Shown in pieces: positions 8,782-17,179 of a DNA stretch of 64,000 nt. Numbering within the stretch: position 1 is the first letter of the stretch; each line of letters begins with the position of its first letter. The notes under the pieces were generated by a model. It was given only the letters and a program-made list of their open reading frames with translations. It did not search any database and was not told where the DNA came from. Made by a program: the position numbers and the translations under genes. Origin of the DNA: an uncultured Bacteroidia bacterium (GTDB lineage Bacteria > Bacteroidota > Bacteroidia > Bacteroidales > Prolixibacteraceae); NCBI GenBank assembly GCA_903907075.1, contig CAIVMQ010000067.1, positions 1 through 64,000 on the forward strand, written 5' to 3'.

Positions 8782-11700
8782 TTGAGAATTTTGAATCAGA
8801 GAGGGAGAAATATTCTGTTGCTATTATGGCTGATGAGCATCCTTCTGGGATGCTCTACGAAGAAAAACACTCCGGCATCACGGGCGTATCATAATCTCAC
8901 GTCCCATTACAATGTTTATTTTAATGCCAAAGAGAGTGTCAAGGCCGGCCTTATCCGGATTAATCAGGTCATTCCCGATGATTATACCCATACCTTACCA
9001 ATCTATAAAAGTATGTTGCCCGAGGCGGGTCAGGCTGCAGCATCCGAGATGGATCTGGCTATTACCAAATGCAATAAGCTTATATCACTCCATTCCATCA
9101 CCAAGAGCCCAATACGAAAAACCAATATTCAGGAGCAGTATAAAAAATTTGCATCCAAAGGGGAGTACAATAAATGGGTTGACGACAGTTATATTTTGAT
9201 GGGGAAGGCGAGTTATTATAAACATGATTATCACCGGGCGATTGAGAATTATAATTTTGTGATCCGAAAATTTGCAGACCAGTCTACTCGTTACGATGCT
9301 TTTCTGGGGATGGCCAAATGTTATATCGAGATCGGGGATAATGCTCAGGTGGCTGATATCTTCAATACGCTATCGCGCGATGCCGGTTTCCCGCGTAGGT
9401 TAATTCAAGATTTTAATCTGGCTCAGGCTCACTACCATTTAAAAAATAATGAGGCTGATTTGGCGATTCCTTTTTTGAAGATAGCCTTATCATCGGCAAT
9501 GCCACGACCCGAAAAGCTACGTCTGAATTACGTTTTAGCCCAATTGCTTTCCATCTCAAACCAGCCTTCAGAGGCAGCCGCTCAATATTTACATCTTTTA
9601 AAGAAGCGCCCTCCCTATCAGATGGCTTTTAATGCCAGAATAGCACGCATGGAGATTGTTGGGGGTGATGATAAGGAAGTTGAGCAACAATTAGAGAAGA
9701 TGCTCCGTGATGAGCTTAACCTTGAATACCGCGACCGCATCTACTATGCAAGAGCAAATATAGCACTCAAACAGGGGCGGAAGCAGGATGCTATACAGGA
9801 CCTGCAAAACTCTGTGCGTTACAGCGCTGCAAATCCGAAGCAACGTGCTCTCTCGAGTCTTGATGTGGCTCGGATTTTATTTGAAGATGCTAATTATCTC
9901 AAGTCGTCTTGTTATTATGATACCGCTGTGGCTGTAATTGATAATACCTATCCAGGGTATGGTGAGATTATGATACGGGCCTCCAGTTTAAGCCGATTAG
10001 CCAAGGATATTAATACGGTGCAACGTGAAGATAGTTTGCAGAAGATAGCTCATCTCTCTGAAACGGATAGGAATTCACTTATCAATAAGATTATTGCTGA
10101 TATCCAAAAAGAAGAGGCACGTCAGCTTGCGGAGGCGAATGCGGCTAAATCAGATCAAAATTATTTTAGATCTCAGCAGTTCAGACAGCAGCAAGGTAAC
10201 GCAAATACGATGAATCAGAGTCTTTGGTATTTTTATAATCCGATGACTGTTGGGATGGGGAAATCTGATTTTCAGAGAATATGGGGAAAACGTAAGTTGG
10301 AAGATAATTGGCGCCGAAAAAATAAACTTACACTCGTAGATGCAGGTACCGAACAAGAGGAAGATTCGTTGGAAAATAACGATGATGTCAAGAAGAAAAT
10401 CGTCGATCCTAAAACTCCGGCGTTCTACCTTCAAGACCTTCCACTCACAGATTCGCTGATGCAGGTATCAGATGAAATGATTAAAAGCGCACTCTTTAGT
10501 GCCGGACGTATTTACCGCACGGAGTTTAACGATTTTCCCCGCTCTATTCAGGTGCTCGAAGATTTAAATCGCAGGTTCAAAGGGAGCATTTATGAGCTTC
10601 CAACCTTCTTTGAATTGTACCAACTCTATAAGGAGAATGGTGACCCAACCACTTCAGAGAGCTATAAGCAGCAGATTGTAACCCTATATCCCGATTCAAA
10701 ATATGCTAAATACCTCCTTAATCCGAACTTCTTCGTAGAACTAGAAGAAAAAAATAAAGAAATAGAGAAGAAGTATGGTGAGACATTGCTACTCTTCCGT
10801 GCTTATAAATACGCCAAGGCAGGAGAAAAGGCTACTGAGACCTTAGTAATGAATCCCGACAGTACCCTTTTAGCAAAAGTGAAATTTATTGAAGTTATTG
10901 CCAAAGGGACAGCTCAGGAGCGGACTGCTTTTTCATCCTCGCTGGATCAATATATCAAGTCTTTTCCAAATAAGAAAACAACCGCCATTGCTCAGCAGAT
11001 TAAGGAGCTCATTGGGGCAAATGCACTATCCGATTATCAGCAGCTTTTGGCTAAGGGGTACATTAAAGAGGAGATCGTTAATGAAGAGCTAAAGAATGGA
11101 ACGGATCATTCGAACGACGAATTTGGAGGTAAATATTCGTATGACGAGAATCTTTTTCATTACTATGTCATTGTATTTTCAAAGGAGTCGAAAGTAGATA
11201 TTAGTCGGTTAATCTATGATATTGCAAATTATAATCTCGATTATTATACCTCTACCGATTTTGATATTGAACCCGTTGTTCTTGACCCTAAAACGCAGAT
11301 GGTTATAGTCCGGAGTTTCCCAAATAAAGAGGAAGGGCTAATCTATTTCCGTTCGATTATCAGGAAGAGAGCTGTATTTCAGTCGCTCAAGGGTCTGGAG
11401 TATGTTAATTTTATGACTTCCTCATCCAATTACCGAACCATTATTGAAGCCAAAGATTACCACTCCTATCTGCCTTTCTTTACAAAGAATTACAATCCCT
11501 ATATCAGTTCAAATATTCCTGTCGATCAATTGCCAAATCCTCAGGAGCTGCTTGCCAAAATAAGGAAAGAGGAGGATGTGGTTACAAAGGGTAAATTTGT
11601 CCTGCTTCAGCCTACCGCGACTGCAGACTCTACGAAGGCGACTCCTGGAAAAACGGCAGCCTATAGTGGACCATATTCTCAGAACACAAGTACGGGCTAC

Positions 11701-12033
11701 TCTTATTCAGTAATATTTTTGAAGAATCAAGTAGCAGATAAGAATCTTATTGAGGCATTCGAGACTTTCAATAAGTCGAATTTCGGATCACCTTCAATTA
11801 AGGTCGCTACCGAATCGCTGGATGAAAAAAGGGGTGTTCTTGTTGTAACCGGGCTCGGTGAAAAGAATTCTGCGGAAGCCTATATGCAAAGGGCCGCAGC
11901 CGATCAGTCACTTGCTTTAGCTTTAAAGGGTCTTAATTTTAGAACTATTGTAATAACTTCAGAAAATATGAAGATCTTCCGAAAGGAGAAGAATGTGATT
12001 CAATATCTCGAGTTTTATAATCAGCTCCGGTAA
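8782..12033 (+). CDS. porW: PorW/SprE-like TPR lipoprotein of type IX secretion
   Basis: A 1083-residue lipoprotein: signal segment with lipobox Leu-Leu-Gly-Cys at about residue 23, followed by NTPASRAYHNLTSHYNVYFN, a block typical of the PorW/SprE family. The remainder is TPR-rich (for example around residues 130-290 and 550-650). In Porphyromonas and Flavobacterium these proteins sit in the periplasm and are needed for type IX secretion or gliding. The C-terminal quarter carries repeated FNKSNF/VVIVRSFPNKEEG-like segments also seen in homologues. The start is TTG; no ATG exists before the signal peptide, so this start is forced. It is transcribed alone. Confidence 0.85.
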   Translation: MRILNQRGRNILLLLWLMSILLGCSTKKNTPASRAYHNLTSHYNVYFNAKESVKAGLIRINQVIPDDYTHTLPIYKSMLPEAGQAAASEMDLAITKCNKLISLHSITKSPIRKTNIQEQYKKFASKGEYNKWVDDSYILMGKASYYKHDYHRAIENYNFVIRKFADQSTRYDAFLGMAKCYIEIGDNAQVADIFNTLSRDAGFPRRLIQDFNLAQAHYHLKNNEADLAIPFLKIALSSAMPRPEKLRLNYVLAQLLSISNQPSEAAAQYLHLLKKRPPYQMAFNARIARMEIVGGDDKEVEQQLEKMLRDELNLEYRDRIYYARANIALKQGRKQDAIQDLQNSVRYSAANPKQRALSSLDVARILFEDANYLKSSCYYDTAVAVIDNTYPGYGEIMIRASSLSRLAKDINTVQREDSLQKIAHLSETDRNSLINKIIADIQKEEARQLAEANAAKSDQNYFRSQQFRQQQGNANTMNQSLWYFYNPMTVGMGKSDFQRIWGKRKLEDNWRRKNKLTLVDAGTEQEEDSLENNDDVKKKIVDPKTPAFYLQDLPLTDSLMQVSDEMIKSALFSAGRIYRTEFNDFPRSIQVLEDLNRRFKGSIYELPTFFELYQLYKENGDPTTSESYKQQIVTLYPDSKYAKYLLNPNFFVELEEKNKEIEKKYGETLLLFRAYKYAKAGEKATETLVMNPDSTLLAKVKFIEVIAKGTAQERTAFSSSLDQYIKSFPNKKTTAIAQQIKELIGANALSDYQQLLAKGYIKEEIVNEELKNGTDHSNDEFGGKYSYDENLFHYYVIVFSKESKVDISRLIYDIANYNLDYYTSTDFDIEPVVLDPKTQMVIVRSFPNKEEGLIYFRSIIRKRAVFQSLKGLEYVNFMTSSSNYRTIIEAKDYHSYLPFFTKNYNPYISSNIPVDQLPNPQELLAKIRKEEDVVTKGKFVLLQPTATADSTKATPGKTAAYSGPYSQNTSTGYSYSVIFLKNQVADKNLIEAFETFNKSNFGSPSIKVATESLDEKRGVLVVTGLGEKNSAEAYMQRAAADQSLALALKGLNFRTIVITSENMKIFRKEKNVIQYLEFYNQLR

Positions 12034-12068
12034 TTATTTGGTGAATTAGGTTAAAAATTAACTTCAGA

Positions 12069-12094
12069 ATTCTGAAATGGATTTATTTCAGAAT
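12069..12094. terminator. Hairpin between convergent genes
   Basis: A 10-bp perfect stem (12069-12078 with 12085-12094) and a 6-nt loop, 36 bp after the porW stop and 36 bp from the end of the convergent zinc-ribbon gene. No long T run follows, so its efficiency is uncertain. Confidence 0.5.
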
Positions 12095-12129
12095 AAACAC
12101 CCGGTCTCTCCCTCACTCAATCACACCCT

Positions 12130-12567
12130 CTACTTATTCCCCAACATCTTTTCAATGGCTCCCTTCTCATAGAAGGTGAGAGTATCCATTGAATTGAGAG
12201 CAGTCTGAATTTTTGTCTTGAAATTCCAGCAGGTCATTTGGCGCAATGCCAGACGACGGGCAAATTCATAGCTTGAAATCTCTTCCTTTCCTTTACACAC
12301 GCTATAGGCAATGAAGAATGCCTTGTGAATAGGAAACCGGCAGTGATGAAAAATAGTGCCTGAAGTGGCAGACTCTTCGCTCTTACATTTTGTGCAACGA
12401 CGTGAAAAGGGCGATTTTCCGCCGCAAGAGTTATCATTCCCACACTTGCGACAAGTAAAGCCATCTGACCATTTGATATCAGCGAGAAATTCCAGACATC
12501 TTTCATCACTTAAGAAAAGCTCCTGTATCTCTGATTCCGAAATATCCTTCGTGAAAATCAATCCCAT
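12130..12567 (-). CDS. Stand-alone transposase-type zinc-ribbon protein (IS1595-like N-terminus)
   Basis: A 145-residue protein resembling only the N-terminal part of IS1595/ISXO2-family transposases. It has a zinc ribbon with two CxxC pairs, CRKC (about residues 39-42) and CTKC (about 58-61), followed by the SGTIFHHCRFP helix-turn-helix-like region typical of those enzymes. The DDE catalytic domain is missing: the frame ends cleanly and the next gene is the convergent porW, with no transposase remnants or terminal inverted repeats seen. It has its own promoter box. It may be a truncated transposase or a domesticated DNA-binding protein. Its length and intact frame make the second plausible. 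Confidence 0.7.
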   Translation of the reverse strand: MGLIFTKDISESEIQELFLSDERCLEFLADIKWSDGFTCRKCGNDNSCGGKSPFSRRCTKCKSEESATSGTIFHHCRFPIHKAFFIAYSVCKGKEEISSYEFARRLALRQMTCWNFKTKIQTALNSMDTLTFYEKGAIEKMLGNK

Positions 12568-12585
12568 AAACCTTTAATTTCAATA

Positions 12586-12593
12586 CAAAAGTA
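12586..12593 (-). promoter_or_regulatory. Candidate -7 box for the zinc-ribbon gene
   Basis: On the minus strand this reads TACTTTTG (TAnnTTTG consensus), 18 nt before the start codon. No clear -33 box. Confidence 0.45.
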
Positions 12594-12649
12594 TAAAAAT
12601 AGTGAAATTAAAATAGGTGATACTAATACGATTTATTAAATTTATTATT

Positions 12650-12657
12650 TAGTTTTG
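12650..12657 (+). promoter_or_regulatory. Candidate -7 box for the DUF6132-methyltransferase pair
   Basis: TAGTTTTG matches TAnnTTTG and lies 22 nt before the ATG at 12680. It is divergent from the zinc-ribbon promoter 57 bp away. Confidence 0.5.
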
Positions 12658-12679
12658 TACTATCATAAAACTCGAAAAG

Positions 12680-12922
12680 ATGGATGTTTCATGCGAAGGA
12701 ATTAACAAGCCAAAAGGTTGGCGGGCACACCTTAAATCGTGGTATTTCTGGAAACCGATTGCCAGATTTTTAGCAGGGGCAGCTGTAGGTGCACTCTACT
12801 TTATTTATATTGGATCCGCATCCGGAAGTTCACCTGTTACCAATGATATTATCTCCAATGGATTATTTGGCGGGATGATGGGGTATTTTTTTGTAAGAAG
12901 GCCTTGCCGGGCTTGTTGTTAA
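12680..12922 (+). CDS. DUF6132-like small membrane protein
   Basis: An 80-residue protein with two hydrophobic segments, at about residues 29-45 (FLAGAAVGALYFIYIG) and about 60-73 (GLFGGMMGYFFV), joined by a loop containing SGSSPVTNDI. That loop-plus-helix pattern resembles DUF6132 proteins, where the equivalent loop reads like CSSGxCPITSN; here the loop cysteines are replaced by serines. The C-terminus ends RRPCRACC, a three-cysteine tail that could bind a metal or form disulfides. It is 18 bp upstream of the methyltransferase and almost certainly co-transcribed with it. Function unknown. Confidence 0.7.
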   Translation: MDVSCEGINKPKGWRAHLKSWYFWKPIARFLAGAAVGALYFIYIGSASGSSPVTNDIISNGLFGGMMGYFFVRRPCRACC

Positions 12923-12940
12923 TAGATATTTTTCAAAGCG

Positions 12941-13579
12941 ATGGACTACTCAGCAATAAATATCAGGTACGGTAAATTGGCAAGCTCCGACTGTTGCATT
13001 TCGTGTGGTGGAGCCATTCATTATGCTAAAGCTAAAATTGGGGAAGTTTGTGTTGACCTGGGCAGCGGACGAGGCACCGATGTGCTTCGAATGGCAGACG
13101 CAGTTGGAGAGACAGGATTCGTATACGGAATTGATATCTCGGAAGGGATGCTTGAGAAATCAAGACAAAATGCGTTGCGCGTAGAGGTTCAAAATGTGAA
13201 GTTTATTCAGTCAGAATTAGAGAAGATTGAATTGGTTGATAATATTGCTGACCTTGTGATTTCAAATTGCACTATAAATCATGCATCAGATAAGGAGGCC
13301 GTTTGGTGTGAGGTATACCGTATACTTAAAAAAGGGGGACGTTTTGTGGTTAGCGATATCTATGCGACGACACCAATTGCTGATCAATATCGTAATGATC
13401 CGGTGGCGGTAGCAGAGTGTTGGGCAGGGGCAGTTACCCGAAATGAATATCTCGAGACTTTAACGAAACTTGGGTTTACTGAAATAGAGATCATCGAAGA
13501 ATCGAAACCCTATCAAAAAGGAGAAGCTGAAGTGGCAAGCCTGACTATTTCAGGGATGAAACCCTCTAGTGGCTGCTAG
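12941..13579 (+). CDS. ArsM-like SAM-dependent methyltransferase
   Basis: A 212-residue class I methyltransferase. It has motif I VDLGSGRGTDVL (about residues 38-49), GIDISEGML (about 66-74), and two cysteine contexts that match arsenite methyltransferases: ISNCTINH (about 107-114) and the AECWAGAV segment (about 166-173). The first ArsM cysteine, normally inside motif I (GRDCY), is absent (GTDVL here). Unusual N-terminal CCISCG (about 18-23) and C-terminal SSGC cysteines add further thiol ligands. Arsenite or another thiophilic substrate is therefore plausible but unproven; no ArsR or arsenic efflux gene lies nearby. It is shorter than most ArsM proteins. It shares an operon with the DUF6132 protein. 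Confidence 0.72.
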   Translation: MDYSAINIRYGKLASSDCCISCGGAIHYAKAKIGEVCVDLGSGRGTDVLRMADAVGETGFVYGIDISEGMLEKSRQNALRVEVQNVKFIQSELEKIELVDNIADLVISNCTINHASDKEAVWCEVYRILKKGGRFVVSDIYATTPIADQYRNDPVAVAECWAGAVTRNEYLETLTKLGFTEIEIIEESKPYQKGEAEVASLTISGMKPSSGC

Positions 13580-13634
13580 CAATAAACCATCTGATTAATT
13601 CGGAAGGACTTTAACAATCGTTAAAATAATTTTT

Positions 13635-13712
13635 ATGAATAGTCTGATTAAGAAAAAGGGGAAGCCTAAAGTGGCAAACTTCAAATACGAAGAGTGTAAC
13701 AAATTTTTGTAA
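13635..13712 (+). CDS. Possible 25-residue leader or relic ORF
   Basis: A short ATG-to-TAA frame encodes MNSLIKKKGKPKVANFKYEE followed by CNKFL. It ends 14 nt before the ATG of the rhodanese flavoprotein. Just upstream, TTAAC-AATC-GTTAA (about 13612-13625) forms a small inverted repeat. The peptide is basic, with one cysteine, and is not recognised. It could be a leader peptide, a gene remnant or chance; the composition is not obviously random. Confidence 0.25.
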   Translation: MNSLIKKKGKPKVANFKYEECNKFL

Positions 13713-13726
13713 ACATAAATGTGAAT

Positions 13727-16003
13727 ATGCAAAAGATTATAATTATTGGCGGGGTTGCCGCCGGAGCAACAGCAGCAGCAAAGGTTCGTCGCATTTCGCC
13801 TACGGCTGAAATCATTATGCTTGAGGCAGGGCCCGATATCTCGTTTGCCAATTGCGGCCTGCCCTATTTTATCGGAGGGGATATTAAGAGCCGATCGAAA
13901 CTGATCCTGCAAAGTCCCGAAAGCTTTAATGAGCAGTATGGCGTTGAGGTGCATATTCATACGATCGTATCGTCGATCGACCGGATTGCTCATCAGGTGC
14001 AAACTATGGACACGCGAAGCGGGGAGCAAAAAACCTTCGAATATACAAAGTTAATCATGGCTCAGGGTGGACGGCCAATAACTCCAACCTTGCCGGGTGC
14101 AGATCTTGATCATGTCTTCACCCTGTGGACGCTGGAAGATATGGATAAGATCTCACATCATCTGGAAGAGAAAAAGCCCAAAACCGCCGTTGTTGTGGGT
14201 GGCGGATTCATTGGTCTTGAAATGGTTGAAGCTCTTGTTAAAAGGGGTTTAAAGGTAAATGTGGTGGAAATGATGCCCCACGTTATGGCGCTGATGGAAG
14301 CCGAGACTGCTGGATTTATTGAGAATGAACTTCTTTCGTACGGAGTTGGAATCCACTCAGGGGCAGGAGTTACCGAAATATTGGCTCATGCTGTAAAACT
14401 CGACAATGGAAAGGTTCTTGAAGCCGATATGGTTTTACTCTCAATCGGTGTTCGCCCTACACTCCAACTTGCAAAAGAGGCGGGACTCGAAATTGGGGAA
14501 GCGGGAGGATTGTTGGTGAATTCACAATTACAGACCTCTGATCCCGATATTTTTGCGGCGGGTGATATGGTGGAGATTGAACATCGTGTGAATGGAAAGA
14601 AAGTGCGAATCCCACTAGCCGGACCTGCGAATCGTCAGGGTCGTATTGCCGCTGAAAATGCGCTTGGAGGAAATCACAAGTATAAAGGGGCCCTCGGAAC
14701 TTCAGTAGTTCGTGTTTTCGAAGCTGTTGCCGGAACTACCGGGCTTTCACTCAAACAAGCTCGCGCTGCCGGAATGGATGCCGACGCAGTAGTGGTCCAT
14801 AAGGAACATCACACCTCCTATTATCCCGGTGCCAAAACGGTTACCGCAATGCTGATTTACGACCGTAATACAGGAGTTATTCTTGGCGGACAAACTGCAG
14901 GTTACAAAGGTGCAGATAAACGATTGGATGTGATTGCAACCGCAACAGCTGCAAAATTGACCATCAGTGATCTGGCAGATATTGATTTTGCCTATTCACC
15001 GCCAATCGGAACTGCCAATGATGCGGTGAACATGGCGGCATATACCGCCGAAAACCGGATTTCGGGCTTCAGCCCTTCGGTTACGGTTGCGGAACTGGAT
15101 AATTTCATCGATGGGAAGAATCCTGTTTTTGTAGATGTGCGTGATGTTTTTGCTTTCGAAAAGAGTCATATTAAGGGAGCCGTAAATATTCCCCTGGAGT
15201 TATTGCCTCAGCAAATTTCCAGCCTTTCTCCCGAGCGCTCGGTTATCGTTTATGATGAGACCGGTAAGAAAGGGCATCAAGCTTTGCGTACCTTACTCGG
15301 TGCAGGGTTTAACGATGTGACCAATATTTCGGGAGGACATACTTCCATTCAAAGGTTTGAGCGAACCATTGGATTTAAATATATTCAAATAAATCTCTTA
15401 CCTGTTGTGGCAAAATCTGTTGAAGAGGAAGCTGAAGGGGTTGAAGAAAAGGAAGTTGCAGTGAATCACGATGATAATTCGTTACTAATTGTCGATGTCC
15501 GCACTCCCGAAGAGTGTCGCAGCGGAGTATATCCCGGTTCAATTAACATCCAGCTGGATGAATTATTACACCGAGTCAGCGAATTGGGATCTAATCTGGA
15601 ACGTGAAATCGTTGTTTATTGCGCTTCAGGTGGCCGCTCGTCTTATGCACAACAGATGCTGTCTCAGCTCGGTTACACCAGGGTGAAAAATGGTGGCGGC
15701 ATTTCTGCGATGATGGCACAACGAAATGCACCGCCTGCTGCAGCAAAAGTTTCCACAGAACCATTAATTGTTGATGTCCGTTCGACAGATGAATTTTCAG
15801 GTGGAGCCTATCCCGGGGCTGTTAATATTCCGGTGGATGAATTGCAAAACCGGATCAACGAATTAGGAGCTAAGTCGCGAGACCTGACACTTTACTGTGC
15901 ATCGGGGGCACGATCAGGTTATGGTCAGCGAATGCTACTGCAAATGGGATTTACCAATGTGAAAAACGGCGGAGGGTTGATGCAGATGATGATGCGCAGA
16001 TAA
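13727..16003 (+). CDS. CoA-disulfide-reductase-like flavoprotein fused to three rhodanese domains
   Basis: A 758-residue protein. Residues 1-440 are a pyridine-nucleotide-disulfide oxidoreductase with FAD motif IIGGVAAGATAA, NAD(P)H motif VVVGGGFIGLEM (about 155-166) and the single redox cysteine in SFANCGLPY. From the ATG used here this is residue 43, the position known from Staphylococcus CoA-disulfide reductase. Three rhodanese domains follow. The first (about 455-550) has DETGKKG in the active loop and no cysteine. The second and third carry CASGGRS and CASGARS loops (Cys 632 and 724 in this numbering). Such proteins reduce CoA disulfides, persulfides or polysulfides. The GTG at 13721 is an alternative start. 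It likely heads the following sulfur genes. Confidence 0.87.
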   Translation: MQKIIIIGGVAAGATAAAKVRRISPTAEIIMLEAGPDISFANCGLPYFIGGDIKSRSKLILQSPESFNEQYGVEVHIHTIVSSIDRIAHQVQTMDTRSGEQKTFEYTKLIMAQGGRPITPTLPGADLDHVFTLWTLEDMDKISHHLEEKKPKTAVVVGGGFIGLEMVEALVKRGLKVNVVEMMPHVMALMEAETAGFIENELLSYGVGIHSGAGVTEILAHAVKLDNGKVLEADMVLLSIGVRPTLQLAKEAGLEIGEAGGLLVNSQLQTSDPDIFAAGDMVEIEHRVNGKKVRIPLAGPANRQGRIAAENALGGNHKYKGALGTSVVRVFEAVAGTTGLSLKQARAAGMDADAVVVHKEHHTSYYPGAKTVTAMLIYDRNTGVILGGQTAGYKGADKRLDVIATATAAKLTISDLADIDFAYSPPIGTANDAVNMAAYTAENRISGFSPSVTVAELDNFIDGKNPVFVDVRDVFAFEKSHIKGAVNIPLELLPQQISSLSPERSVIVYDETGKKGHQALRTLLGAGFNDVTNISGGHTSIQRFERTIGFKYIQINLLPVVAKSVEEEAEGVEEKEVAVNHDDNSLLIVDVRTPEECRSGVYPGSINIQLDELLHRVSELGSNLEREIVVYCASGGRSSYAQQMLSQLGYTRVKNGGGISAMMAQRNAPPAAAKVSTEPLIVDVRSTDEFSGGAYPGAVNIPVDELQNRINELGAKSRDLTLYCASGARSGYGQRMLLQMGFTNVKNGGGLMQMMMRR

Positions 16004-16049
16004 AACGATTAAAATGGTTCATAACTTATTATTTTATACTAATTATCAG

Positions 16050-16499
16050 ATGAAAACAAAAATCTTAACTTTCTTATTTATTGCCGTTGCAATGTCTGTG
16101 TTTGCAGCCACTGAATTTTCTTGCCAGGGTCAGAGTGATCCGTGGACACCACAGCAGTTATTGGCTCCGGCAGATATAGCCAAGGTTTTGAATGATCCTA
16201 ATTCTCCACAACCAATAGTCTACTGTATTGGAATGCAGGCTATTGTCAAAGGTTCAATCGATATCGGACCTGCGATGAAAGAAGAGAACCTGAATAAACT
16301 GAAGCAAAAGCTTATCAACCTGCCAAAAAAATCACAGATTGTGGTCTACTGCGGGTGCTGCCCGTTCTCGAGATGTCCCAATGTCAGGCCAGCGATGGAA
16401 CTTTTAAAAAGTATGCAATTCACAAATTATAAATTATTAAACCTGCCTCAAAACATTAAGGTTGACTGGATTGACAAGGGTTATCCAATGTCGGAATAA
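16050..16499 (+). CDS. Secreted rhodanese-like protein with CGCCPFSRC loop
   Basis: A 149-residue protein with an N-terminal signal (KILTFLFIAVAMSVFAA) followed by a cysteine at about residue 24; cleavage by signal peptidase I or II is undecided. The mature part looks like a rhodanese fold whose active loop is VVYCGCCPFSRCPN (about residues 104-117), with four cysteines instead of the usual one, and lacks the normal N-terminal Asp-Val-Arg motif. It could move sulfur or bind metal in the periplasm. The frame is open from 16014, but ATG 16050 starts the signal peptide directly. It lies 46 bp after the flavoprotein and 18 bp before the thioredoxin gene. Confidence 0.75.
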   Translation: MKTKILTFLFIAVAMSVFAATEFSCQGQSDPWTPQQLLAPADIAKVLNDPNSPQPIVYCIGMQAIVKGSIDIGPAMKEENLNKLKQKLINLPKKSQIVVYCGCCPFSRCPNVRPAMELLKSMQFTNYKLLNLPQNIKVDWIDKGYPMSE

Positions 16500-16517
16500 G
16501 TTAATAATCATTTATTT

Positions 16518-17036
16518 ATGAGAATCTTTGCATTGGCTTTTGCACTACTGTTACTTGGAGGGAGTACTTATACCTTAACTGCTCAGCCAACAGGACTTGA
16601 AAGAGGGAATATGGCTCCTGAGATCAAACTGCCCTCACTCAAAGGGGACACAATCGCATTATCTGCCTTAAAAGGTAAATTTGTGTTGATTGACTTCTGG
16701 GGTACCTGGTGCGCTCCATGCGTAGAGGAACAATCTGAATTAGCCCGGTTGTACAAAAAATACAAACAGACATCTTTTACCAATGGAACGGGTTTTGAAA
16801 TCTATGGAGTTGCAATGGAAGCCAAAAAACCGAATTGGGAAATTTTCGTTGCCAAAAATAATATTAGCTGGATCCAGGTAAGCGATCTGAAATTTTGGAG
16901 ATCGCCGGTTGCAAAGACCTATAACATCCAGGAATTGCCATTCAATGTTTTAATAGATGGTAAGGGTGTCATTGTGGCAAAAAACCTTCATGGGCCAGAC
17001 TTGGAGAAGGAGATTGGAAGGTACTTGCGTAAATAG
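16518..17036 (+). CDS. TlpA/ResA-type thiol-disulfide oxidoreductase
   Basis: A 172-residue exported thioredoxin-fold protein. The signal peptide ends near residue 22 (LTAQ), the AhpC/TSA-like N-terminal segment GNMAPEIKLPSLKGD follows, and the redox site is WCAPC (Cys 65 and 68). The cis-proline region ELPFNVLIDGKG (about 140-151) completes the fold. It should reduce or shuffle periplasmic thiols such as cytochrome c apoproteins or persulfides. Placed 18 bp after the secreted rhodanese, it suggests that the two act on the same periplasmic sulfur chemistry. Confidence 0.88.
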   Translation: MRIFALAFALLLLGGSTYTLTAQPTGLERGNMAPEIKLPSLKGDTIALSALKGKFVLIDFWGTWCAPCVEEQSELARLYKKYKQTSFTNGTGFEIYGVAMEAKKPNWEIFVAKNNISWIQVSDLKFWRSPVAKTYNIQELPFNVLIDGKGVIVAKNLHGPDLEKEIGRYLRK

Positions 17037-17179
17037 AATAACCGTTGAATCAAAATAGATCTAATGAATACCTGTAGTCCCTTTTTTGTGTTTTCGTCCT
17101 TTTGTGGCGGAAACAACTTTTTATCGTCTTAAGGATTTAATACTAAATACAGCAATCTTAATATCTAATTAAAATAAAG

